Positions 9,503 to 16,467 of a stretch of 64,000 nt of DNA are shown here, piece after piece (the first letter of the stretch is position 1; each line of letters begins with the position of its first letter). Origin of the DNA: Streptomyces sp. ISL-87 (GTDB lineage: Bacteria; Actinomycetota; Actinomycetes; Streptomycetales; Streptomycetaceae); contig NZ_JAGGOY010000063.1 in assembly GCF_018614095.1 (NCBI RefSeq), forward strand, positions 187-64,186. Reading direction: 5' to 3'. The notes beneath the pieces are model-generated. The model had not been told where the DNA came from. It ran no database searches and was given only the letters and a program-made list of their open reading frames with translations. The position numbers and the translations under genes were made by a program.

Positions 9503-10582
9503 ATGGTCCGCGCCGCCATCCTGCCCGCCGTCGGAGCCCCGCTGGAGATCCGGGAGATCGTGCTGCCCGATCCCGGCCCCGGACAGGTCCGGGTGCGGCT
9601 CGCCGCAGCCGGGGTCTGCCACTCCGACCTCTCCCTCACCAACGGCACCATGCGGGTCCCCGTCCCCGCCGTCCTCGGCCACGAGGGCGCGGGCACGGTG
9701 CTCGCCGTCGGGGAGGGCGTCACCCATGTCGCCCCCGGCGACGGCGTGGTGCTCAACTGGGCCCCGTCCTGCGGGGAGTGTCACCACTGCACGATCGGCG
9801 AGGTGTGGCTCTGCGCGAAGGCCCTGACTGGGGTCGGGGCGGTCTACGCCCACGACGCGCAGGGCACCGAACTCCACCCCGGGCTGAATGTGGCCGCGTT
9901 CGCCGAGGAGACCGTGGTCGCGGCGAACTGCGTGCTGCCCGCCCCCGCGGGGATACCGCTCGCCGAGGCCGCCCTGCTGGGCTGCGCCGTGCTCACGGGC
10001 TACGGCGCCGTCCAGCACAGTGCCCAGGTCCGCCCGGGCGAGTCGGTGGCCGTGTTCGGCGTCGGCGGGGTGGGCCTGGCCGCCCTCCAGGCCGCGCGGA
10101 TCGCGCAGGCGGGCCCGATCGTGGCCGTCGACGTCTCCCCGGCCAAGGAGGAACTGGCCCGGGCGGCCGGGGCCACCGAGTTCGTGCTCGCCTCCGACAC
10201 CACCGCGAAGCAGATCCGCGCACTCACCGCGGGGCAGGGCGCGGACGTGGCCATCGAGTGCGTCGGGCGGGCGGAAACCATTCGCGGAGCCTGGGAGTCC
10301 ACCCGCCGCGGCGGGCGCACCACGGTTGTCGGAATCGGCGGCAAGGAACAGCAGGTCACCTTCCACGCGCTGGAGATCTTCCACTTCGCCCGCACCCTCA
10401 CCGGCTGCGTCTACGGCAACAGTGACCCCGCCCGCGATCTCCCGGTCATCGCCGAACACGTCCGGGCCGGCCGCCTGGACCTCGGCTCCATGGTCACCGA
10501 CCGCATCACCCTCGAAGGCATCCCGGCCGCCTTCGACGCCATGCTGTCGGGCAAGGGCGGCCGCTCCCTGGTCGTCTTCTAG
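9503..10582 (+). CDS. Zinc-dependent alcohol dehydrogenase (MDR family)
   Basis: NAD(P)-dependent alcohol dehydrogenase of 359 aa. The catalytic zinc site uses Cys39 (GVCHSD) and His60-Glu61 (GHEGAG). A structural zinc lobe is shown by CGECHHCTIGEVWLC near residue 92. The Rossmann motif is VFGVGGVGLAA near residue 190. The family resembles class III and NDMA-type alcohol dehydrogenases. It follows the aldehyde dehydrogenase after a repeat tract and probably works with it, oxidising an alcohol to the aldehyde. The ATG is preceded by GAGAGACGG. Confidence 0.9.
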   Translation: MVRAAILPAVGAPLEIREIVLPDPGPGQVRVRLAAAGVCHSDLSLTNGTMRVPVPAVLGHEGAGTVLAVGEGVTHVAPGDGVVLNWAPSCGECHHCTIGEVWLCAKALTGVGAVYAHDAQGTELHPGLNVAAFAEETVVAANCVLPAPAGIPLAEAALLGCAVLTGYGAVQHSAQVRPGESVAVFGVGGVGLAALQAARIAQAGPIVAVDVSPAKEELARAAGATEFVLASDTTAKQIRALTAGQGADVAIECVGRAETIRGAWESTRRGGRTTVVGIGGKEQQVTFHALEIFHFARTLTGCVYGNSDPARDLPVIAEHVRAGRLDLGSMVTDRITLEGIPAAFDAMLSGKGGRSLVVF

Positions 10583-10630
10583 CCCGGGCACCGGCACCGG
10601 CACCGGCCCAGACGCCTTACGAGGCGCGGT

Positions 10631-10804
10631 TCACCGGCACAGGGCCGTGTCCACGACACCCTCGACACGGCTCATGACCGTCTTGTCGGCCGGCTGGACG
10701 GTCACCGCGACGTTGGCGGCGCGGCCGTCGTCGGTGACGCCGCCCCGGGTCTCGTATCCCGGGAAGCTACCGCCGTGGCCCCAGTAGACACCGCCGCACG
10801 ACAG
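10631..10804 (-). pseudogene. Remnant of a serine-type D-Ala-D-Ala carboxypeptidase
   Basis: The minus strand encodes about 57 residues that look like the C-terminus of a class C beta-lactamase/D-alanyl-D-alanine carboxypeptidase. It includes the GHGGSFPGYET segment, where HGG matches the third active-site box of these secreted Streptomyces enzymes, and it ends in a normal-looking terminus. The upstream frame loses any likeness and no SxxK or YxN motifs are present, so about five sixths of the gene is missing. The rest of the 10805-10984 interval shows nothing recognisable. Confidence 0.6.
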
Positions 10805-10984
10805 TGGCACGGCTTTGCGCCGACCGCCCCGCTGCCGCCTGGAAGAACGAAAACCCTGCCATGCCTGCTCACGCACGAGGCAACTCCTACGGAAACGTTG
10901 GGAAACCAGCGGTATGTGCCGGACCCAGCATTTCCGGAGGCGGCCGCCCGGGCGATCCTGCTACCGGCCCAGCTCCAGGTAGGG

Positions 10985-11620
10985 CTAACCCCCCAACGCC
11001 TCGTACTGGATCGCCAGCCCGTCCAGCAGCGCGGTCAGGCCCGTCTCGAACGCGCCCTCGTCCACCTCCCGCCGGCGCTCCGCCAGCCGGTGGGCCTGGC
11101 CCAGGTGCGGATAGTCGGCCGGGTCGTATGCCGCCTCGTCGTCCACGAAACCCCCGGCGAAGGAGCCCACAGCCGAGCCCAGGATGAAGTACCGCATCAG
11201 GGCGCCGATCCGCGTCGCCTGGGCCGGCGGCCACCCCGCCGCCGTCATCGCGCCGAAGACCGCGTCCGCGAGCCGCAGGCCCGCCGGGCGGCGGCCCGGG
11301 CCGCGCGCCAGCACCGGAACGATGTTCGGATGGTCGGACAGGGCGTCCCGGTAGGAGTGCGCCCAGTCGTGCAGCGCGACCCGCCAGTCCAAGGCGCCCT
11401 CGAACATCGACAAGTCGACCCGCGCGCTCACCGAGTCCGCCACCGCGTCCAGGATCTCGTCCTTGGTGCGGAAGTGGTTGTAGAGCGACGGCCCGCTGAC
11501 TCCCAGCGCGGCCGCCAGCCGCCGCGTCGACACCGCCTCCAGCCCCTCCGCGTCCACCAGCGCGCCCGCCGCCTCGACGATGCGGTCTCGGCTGAGGAGG
11601 GGCTTGCGCGGTCTGGCCAT
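10985..11620 (-). CDS. TetR-family regulator
   Basis: Repressor of 211 aa with an N-terminal helix-turn-helix (LGVSGPSLYNHFRTKDEIL) and a C-terminal domain of the TetR_C type. I chose the internal ATG at 11620 (MARPRKP) over the ATG nine bases upstream because family members usually start just before the basic stretch. It is divergent from the acyl-CoA dehydrogenase at 11707, and the 87-bp gap holds the AACTACCGGTGCTAGTT site. The same site precedes the aldehyde dehydrogenase at 7918. It therefore probably represses itself, the acyl-CoA dehydrogenase and the ALDH/ADH genes. Confidence 0.88.
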   Translation of the reverse strand: MARPRKPLLSRDRIVEAAGALVDAEGLEAVSTRRLAAALGVSGPSLYNHFRTKDEILDAVADSVSARVDLSMFEGALDWRVALHDWAHSYRDALSDHPNIVPVLARGPGRRPAGLRLADAVFGAMTAAGWPPAQATRIGALMRYFILGSAVGSFAGGFVDDEAAYDPADYPHLGQAHRLAERRREVDEGAFETGLTALLDGLAIQYEALGG

Positions 11621-11649
11621 GCGCCACATAGTAGGGTCTGCCCGCCATA

Positions 11650-11666
11650 AACTACCGGTGCTAGTT
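11650..11666. promoter_or_regulatory. Operator in divergent TetR/ACAD promoter
   Basis: AACTACCGGTGCTAGTT is an imperfect palindrome with arms AACTA and TAGTT. It is centred between the divergent TetR (start 11620) and acyl-CoA dehydrogenase (start 11707) genes. A near copy lies at 7835-7851. Confidence 0.65.
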
Positions 11667-11706
11667 AATGGTCCCGGTCCACGCCGCCACGTCCCGGAGG
11701 TGCCCG

Positions 11707-12858
11707 GTGAATCTGGAACTCAGCGAGGAGCAGACCGCCGTACGCCGGCTCGCCCGCGCGTTCACCGAGCGCGAGATCACTCCGTACGCCGCCGAGTGGG
11801 ACCGCGCCGAGAGCGTGGACCGGTCCATCGTGAAGAAGCTCGGCGACCTCGGCTTCCTCGGCCTGACCGTCCCCGAGGAATACGGCGGCTCGGGCGGCGA
11901 TCACCTCGCCTACGTCCTCGTCACCGAGGAACTCGGCCGGGGCGACTCCGCCGTCCGCGGCATCGTCTCCGTCTCCCTCGGTCTGGTCGCCAAGACCATC
12001 GCCGCCTGGGGCACCGAGGAACAGAAGCGCGCCTGGCTGCCCCGGCTGTGCTCCGGCGACGCGCTCGGCTGCTTCGGCCTCACCGAACCCGGCTCCGGCT
12101 CCGACGCGGGCAGCCTCGCCACCCGCGCCGTGCGCGAGGGGGACTCGTACGTCATCAGCGGCAGCAAGATGTTCATCACCAACGGCACCTGGGCCGACGT
12201 GGTCCTCCTCTTCGCCCGCACCGGCGACGAACCCGGCCACCGCGGCGTCTCCGCCTTCCTCGTGCCCACCGACAGCCCGGGCCTCACCCGCCGCGAGATC
12301 CACGGCAAGCTCGGCCTGCGCGGCCAGGCCACCGCCGAACTCGCCCTCGACGGCGTCCGCGTGCCGGCCGCCGCCATGCTCGGCCCCGAGGGCAAGGGCT
12401 TCTCCGTCGCCATGTCGGCCCTCGCCAAGGGGCGGATGTCGGTCGCCGCCGGCTGCGTCGGCATCGCGCAGGCGGCGCTGGACGCGGCCGTCTCGTACGC
12501 CGCCCAGCGCGAGCAGTTCGGCAAGCCGATCGCCCACCACCAGCTGGTCCAGGAGCTGATCGCCGACATCTCGGTCGACGTGGACGCGGCCCGCCTGCTG
12601 ACCTGGCGGGTGGCCGACCTCATCGACCGCGGGCAGCCCTTCGCCACCGAATCCTCCACCGCCAAGCTCTTCGCCTCCGAGGCCGCCGTCCGCGCCGCGA
12701 GCAACGCCCTCCAGGTGCACGGCGGCTACGGCTACATCGACGAGTACCCGGCCGGCAAGCTGCTGCGCGACGCCCGTGTGATGACCCTGTACGAGGGCAC
12801 CAGCCAGATCCAGAAGCTGCTCATCGGCCGGGCCCGCACCGGAGTCTCCGCGTTCTGA
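11707..12858 (+). CDS. Acyl-CoA dehydrogenase
   Basis: FAD-dependent acyl-CoA dehydrogenase of 383 aa that introduces the alpha-beta double bond in acyl-CoA. It has the family signatures CFGLTEPGSGSDAG and MFITNGTWAD in the middle domain and QREQFGKPIAHHQLVQ in the C-terminal helical domain. The catalytic glutamate is in MTLYEGTSQIQ near residue 370. The GTG at 11707 follows CGGAGGTG, and its product begins with the usual NLELSEEQ. It is divergently transcribed from the TetR gene. Chain-length preference cannot be read; short- or branched-chain forms look most similar. Confidence 0.93.
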   Translation: MNLELSEEQTAVRRLARAFTEREITPYAAEWDRAESVDRSIVKKLGDLGFLGLTVPEEYGGSGGDHLAYVLVTEELGRGDSAVRGIVSVSLGLVAKTIAAWGTEEQKRAWLPRLCSGDALGCFGLTEPGSGSDAGSLATRAVREGDSYVISGSKMFITNGTWADVVLLFARTGDEPGHRGVSAFLVPTDSPGLTRREIHGKLGLRGQATAELALDGVRVPAAAMLGPEGKGFSVAMSALAKGRMSVAAGCVGIAQAALDAAVSYAAQREQFGKPIAHHQLVQELIADISVDVDAARLLTWRVADLIDRGQPFATESSTAKLFASEAAVRAASNALQVHGGYGYIDEYPAGKLLRDARVMTLYEGTSQIQKLLIGRARTGVSAF

Positions 12859-12917
12859 GTACGCATATGAGTACCTGTGCGGATGTGGCCCCGGTCACTC
12901 CGCCCGATGCTGGGCCC

Positions 12918-13208
12918 ATGAACGAGACACCGGTCAAGCAGCAGAACACGGGGGCGTACTACGGCCAGGCCGTCGCCTCCTTCGGCATCGCGATCGGCGC
13001 GGTGGCCGTGGGGATTTACAACCTGGAGGCGAACGGCTGGGTCCGCGCCTTCCTCGGGATCGCCGTCCTCTACCTCACCACCTCGGCCTTCACCCTCGCC
13101 AAGGTGATCCGCGACCGCCAGGAGGTCACGCAGATCGTCAGCCGGGTGGACCAGGCCAGGATGGAGAAGATCATGGCCGACTACGACCCCTTCCAGCCGA
13201 AGGTCTGA
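12918..13208 (+). CDS. YiaA/YiaB-type inner membrane protein
   Basis: Small membrane protein of 96 aa. Two hydrophobic segments (about residues 17-36 and 43-62) flank a short loop with NLEANGW, the arrangement of the YiaA/YiaB family, followed by a charged cytoplasmic tail. Function is unknown. No clear ribosome binding site precedes the ATG at 12918. An in-frame ATG at 12867 would add 17 non-conserved residues. Confidence 0.8.
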   Translation: MNETPVKQQNTGAYYGQAVASFGIAIGAVAVGIYNLEANGWVRAFLGIAVLYLTTSAFTLAKVIRDRQEVTQIVSRVDQARMEKIMADYDPFQPKV

Positions 13209-13230
13209 AGCGGGCGCCGCCATGTCCGCT

Positions 13231-13244
13231 AAGCGCTTGCTCAC
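13231..13244. promoter_or_regulatory. TAAGCGCTTGCTCA operator, copy 1
   Basis: A 14-bp element containing the palindrome AAGCGCTT, 50 bp upstream of the TetR gene at 13295. The identical 14-mer recurs at 14422-14435 upstream of the MaoC gene. Confidence 0.6.
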
Positions 13245-13294
13245 CCTCCGGTAAGGTATCCATTCCTAATCAAGGCGAAGAGGGTGAGCGAGCG

Positions 13295-13930
13295 ATGGAC
13301 AGCGCGGCGGAGATCGACGGCTACCAGCCGTGGTCGGAGGTCACCCCCGACGCCGCGCGGCGGCTGCTCGTCGCCGCGGTCGACGCGTTCGCGGAGCGCG
13401 GGTACCACGCCACCACCACACGTGACATCGCGGGGCGGGCCGGCATGAGCCCGGCCGCGCTCTACATCCACTACAAGACCAAGGAAGAGCTGCTCCACCG
13501 GATCAGCCGGATCGGCCACGACAAGGCCCTGGAGATCCTGGACACGGCGGCCTCCGGTCCGGGGACCGCGGCCGAGCGGCTCGACGCCGCCGTTCGGTCC
13601 TTCGTACGGTGGCACGCGGCCCATCACACCACCGCGCGGGTGGTCCAGTACGAGCTCGATGCTCTCGCTCCGGAGCACCGCTCCGAAATCCTGGCACTGC
13701 GCCGGCAGAGCGATGCGGCCGTGCGCCGCATCCTCGCCGACGGTGTGGGGGCGGGGGAGTTCGACGTCCCCGACGTGTCCGGCACCACCCTTGCCGTGCT
13801 CTCCCTCTGCATCGACGTGGCCCGCTGGTTCAGCGTGGCCGGGCGGCGCACGCCCGACGAGGTCGGCGCGCTCTACGCCGACCTCGTCCTGCGCATGGTC
13901 GGCGCCCGCCCCGCCGGCCCCCGGACGTAA
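13295..13930 (+). CDS. TetR-family regulator of the MaoC gene
   Basis: Repressor of 211 aa. The helix-turn-helix near residues 27-72 includes AGMSPAALYIHYKTKEELL; the C-terminal domain is of a type common next to acyl-CoA genes. It is convergent with the MaoC-like hydratase, with the two stop codons one base apart. Both genes carry the same 14-bp sequence upstream, which strongly suggests that this protein represses itself and the hydratase, presumably released by an acyl-CoA. The ligand is inference. Confidence 0.87.
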   Translation: MDSAAEIDGYQPWSEVTPDAARRLLVAAVDAFAERGYHATTTRDIAGRAGMSPAALYIHYKTKEELLHRISRIGHDKALEILDTAASGPGTAAERLDAAVRSFVRWHAAHHTTARVVQYELDALAPEHRSEILALRRQSDAAVRRILADGVGAGEFDVPDVSGTTLAVLSLCIDVARWFSVAGRRTPDEVGALYADLVLRMVGARPAGPRT

Positions 13931-13931
13931 T

Positions 13932-14393
13932 TCAGAAGTAGTAGCGGGACACCGACTCCGCCACGCACACCGGCTTGTCGGCGCCCTCGCGCTCGACCGT
14001 GACGGTGGCCGCGACCTGCACGCCGCCGCCCGCCTCCGTGACGTCCGTGATCACCGCGGTGGCGCGCAGCCGTGAGCCGACCGGCACGATGGCGGGGAAA
14101 CGCACCTTGTCCACGCCGTAGTTGATGCCCATCCTCATGCCCTCGACGCGCATGACCTGCGGCACCAGGCTGGGCAGCAGCGACAGCGTCAGATAGCCGT
14201 GCGCAATGGTGGAACCGAAGGGTCCGGTGGCCGCCCGCTCGGGGTCCACGTGGATCCACTGGTGGTCGCCCGTGGCGTCGGCGAAGAGGTCGATCCGCTT
14301 CTGGTCCACCTCAAGCCACTCGCTGGGGCCGAGCGGCGCGCCGATCCCGGCCCTCAGCTCATCGGCGGACGTGAAGATCCTCGGCTCAGCCAT
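13932..14393 (-). CDS. MaoC-like (R)-enoyl-CoA hydratase
   Basis: Hot-dog fold protein of 153 aa, a probable (R)-specific enoyl-CoA hydratase. The hydratase 2 signature is visible: FADATGDHQWIH carries the catalytic Asp and His, followed by GSTIAHGYLTLSLLP. It has the length of single-domain stand-alone enzymes. It would hydrate trans-2-enoyl-CoA made by acyl-CoA dehydrogenases, but no dehydrogenase is in the same operon. The copy of TAAGCGCTTGCTCA 29 bp before its start indicates control by the convergent TetR protein. Confidence 0.88.
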   Translation of the reverse strand: MAEPRIFTSADELRAGIGAPLGPSEWLEVDQKRIDLFADATGDHQWIHVDPERAATGPFGSTIAHGYLTLSLLPSLVPQVMRVEGMRMGINYGVDKVRFPAIVPVGSRLRATAVITDVTEAGGGVQVAATVTVEREGADKPVCVAESVSRYYF

Positions 14394-14421
14394 GCCTCTT
14401 CCTCTCCCTCTCCCGGGCGAA

Positions 14422-14435
14422 TAAGCGCTTGCTCA
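14422..14435. promoter_or_regulatory. TAAGCGCTTGCTCA operator, copy 2
   Basis: An exact second copy of the element at 13231, located between the divergent MaoC (start 14393) and soxR (start 14508) genes. A second GCTCAG follows at 14442, so the region may hold a partial extra half-site. Confidence 0.6.
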
Positions 14436-14507
14436 GCGCCTGCTCAGCATGCTGGGGACACATGTATCTGTCAACGGATTCCGGCCCCGCCGACTACGCT
14501 CGGCCGA

Positions 14508-14951
14508 GTGCCGCAGATTCCCGAAAACATCCACGAGCTCACCGTCGGCCAGCTGTCCGCGCGCAGTGGCGTGGCCGTGTCCGCGCTCCACTTCTACGAG
14601 GCCAAGGGCCTGATCACCAGCCGCCGCACCTCCGGCAACCAGCGGCGATACACCCGCGACGCGCTGCGCCGGGTCGCCTTCGTGCGCGCCGCCCAGCGCG
14701 TAGGCATTCCCCTGGCCAGCATCCGCGAGGCGCTCGCCCGGCTCCCCGAGGAGCGCACTCCCAACCGCGAGGACTGGGCCCGGCTTTCGGAGGCCTGGCG
14801 TACCGAACTCGATCAGCGGATCGCCCAACTGGGACGACTGCGCGACCACTTGACCGACTGCATCGGCTGCGGCTGCCTCTCCCTGGAGAACTGCGCCCTG
14901 TCCAACCCGGACGACGTCTTCGGCGAACGGCTCACCGGCTCACGGCTGTAG
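14508..14951 (+). CDS. soxR: Redox-sensing MerR-family regulator SoxR
   Basis: Transcription factor of 147 aa with a [2Fe-2S] cluster that senses redox-active compounds. The MerR winged helix is at the N-terminus (VGQLSARSGVAVSALHFYE). The four cluster cysteines are in CIGCGCLSLENC near residues 117-128, the exact SoxR spacing. The GTG at 14508 was chosen because the upstream extension overlaps the divergent MaoC gene. In Streptomyces SoxR responds to endogenous quinone-like metabolites. I see no typical CCTCAAG...CTTGAGG SoxR box near this gene, so its targets must lie elsewhere. It overlaps the 3' end of the convergent DUF849 gene by 20 bp. Confidence 0.92.
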   Translation: MPQIPENIHELTVGQLSARSGVAVSALHFYEAKGLITSRRTSGNQRRYTRDALRRVAFVRAAQRVGIPLASIREALARLPEERTPNREDWARLSEAWRTELDQRIAQLGRLRDHLTDCIGCGCLSLENCALSNPDDVFGERLTGSRL

Positions 14952-15738
14952 CACCGGAACCCGCCCAGGCGTCCACCCCGGGCTCCGCGTGCACCCCGGC
15001 CACCCCCGGCTCGGCGGCCACCCCCGCCTCCGCGGCCATCACCCCCGCGGCCGCCGCCACCAGCTCGGCGTTCGACCGCGCGGGGCGCCCGTCCGGCAGT
15101 CGCAGTACGTCCCCTACGCCGATCCGCGCGCCCGCCCCGCACCGCGCGGCCAGTCGCAGCACCGGCCAGGCGGCGGCCTCCCGCCCGAACACCAGCACCG
15201 GCGGCAGCCAGCGCAGCCCCGCCACCAGCGCGGGGTCGGCCGTCGCCAGCTCCGCCGCGAGCCGGATCCGCCCATGGTCCGGCGCCGGCCAGGCCAGGAA
15301 ACGGGCCAGCGCCTCCGGTCCGGCCGGCCCGCCCAGCGGAACCACCGCATCCACCGCGACCCCCCGGTCCAGCAGGGCCTGCGCCAGCTCCTCCGCACCC
15401 GGCTCCCCGAAATGCACCGACGCCCGGTCGGGCAGCACCGTCCACGACCGCACCCGCCCCAGCCGCCCCGCCGGATCCGGCTCGGCCCCGATGTCCGCCG
15501 GCACGGTCAGCGGTACGGCGACCCCTGCGCCCCGCAGCGCCTCCAGCAGCGGCCCCACCACACGGGGCGACAGGCTCTCCCGGCCGCACGGGGTCCGCGG
15601 ATGCACCAGCACCTCGCCCGCCCCGGCCGCCACCGCCCCCAGCGCCGACTCCGCCAGATCCTCCGGGGACATCGGCACGGCGGCCCCCTCGCCCGCGTCC
15701 CGGGAACCATTCAGCGACACCTGCAACGGAGACCTCAC
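14932..15738 (-). CDS. DUF849 / beta-keto acid cleavage enzyme family
   Basis: Protein of 268 aa resembling the BKACE family (3-keto-5-aminohexanoate cleavage enzymes), Zn-dependent enzymes that condense a beta-keto acid with acetyl-CoA and cleave it. It starts VRSPLQVSLNGSRD, where the NG is typical, and has GAGEVLVHPRTPCGRES in place of the usual HxHxR metal region, so the metal site is not fully canonical. The last 40 residues are Ala/Gly/Val/Glu-rich repeats. The GTG start overlaps the stop of the upstream zinc-ribbon gene (GTGA), indicating translational coupling. The substrate is unknown and activity uncertain. Confidence 0.7.
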   Translation of the reverse strand: MRSPLQVSLNGSRDAGEGAAVPMSPEDLAESALGAVAAGAGEVLVHPRTPCGRESLSPRVVGPLLEALRGAGVAVPLTVPADIGAEPDPAGRLGRVRSWTVLPDRASVHFGEPGAEELAQALLDRGVAVDAVVPLGGPAGPEALARFLAWPAPDHGRIRLAAELATADPALVAGLRWLPPVLVFGREAAAWPVLRLAARCGAGARIGVGDVLRLPDGRPARSNAELVAAAAGVMAAEAGVAAEPGVAGVHAEPGVDAWAGSGATAVSR

Positions 15739-16319
15739 GCCGCCCCCACCGCGGGCAGCTCCGCCAGCGCCGGTCTGGGCACCACGATCCCGCAGCCCGC
15801 GCACACCGGCCCGTCCCACGCCCACGCCCCGGCCCACGGCCCGTGCCCCGCGCCCGACGCCGGCCAGCGCAACTCCTGCTCCCCGCAGACCGGGCACGCC
15901 GTCCCCGGCTCCGACTCCAGCGCCCGCACTAGCCGCCGCAGCACCTCGCCCAGGGTCCCGTCCGGCCGCACGCCCGGATCCGCGCACCGCACCACGGCGT
16001 CCCCGCTGCCGCCCCACGCCCACTCCGGCCGGCGCAGCCCGTCGTGCTTCTCCCGCCGGCGCCGCGCCGCGAACTGGCGCTCGTACTCCAGCCAGACCGC
16101 CCGCGCCTCCTCCAGCTCCTCCAGCGCCGCGACCAGCCTCAGCGGATCGGCCGCCCGGTCCTCGGGGGCGATCCCGTGCCGGTCGCACAGATGCCACCAG
16201 GTCGCCCGGTGACCGTAGGGCGCGAACCGCTCCAGGCAGCGGCGCAGCGAATGGCGCCGCAGGGCCCGGTCGTTCTGCGCATCGCGTACCTGGTAGGCCA
16301 GACTCCGGAAACCCGCCAT
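15735..16319 (-). CDS. Hypothetical protein with zinc-ribbon-like cysteines
   Basis: Protein of 194 aa that I do not recognise. The N-terminal half is basic and helical (DAQNDRALRRHSLRRCLERFAPYGHRATWWHLCDRHGI). The C-terminal half has CPVCGEQE followed 32 residues later by CAGCG, a likely zinc ribbon. The start ATG at 16319 is preferred over one 33 bases upstream because the extension is Gly-rich and unlike coding sequence. It is coupled to the DUF849 gene by a 4-bp overlap, so the two are probably co-expressed. A nucleic-acid-related role is possible but unproven. Confidence 0.65.
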   Translation of the reverse strand: MAGFRSLAYQVRDAQNDRALRRHSLRRCLERFAPYGHRATWWHLCDRHGIAPEDRAADPLRLVAALEELEEARAVWLEYERQFAARRRREKHDGLRRPEWAWGGSGDAVVRCADPGVRPDGTLGEVLRRLVRALESEPGTACPVCGEQELRWPASGAGHGPWAGAWAWDGPVCAGCGIVVPRPALAELPAVGAA

Positions 16320-16467
16320 CACACCTTCACCTCCACCGCGCCACGCCCGCACCGAGGCGTCGTACTACGTCGAACGACGCCACACGCTCCGACGTGCCCA
16401 ACATGCCCGTCGAGATGTGGGCGCATGCGGGGGCGGTCGAGGCGTGCGGGTGGCACGTGGCCGGAAC

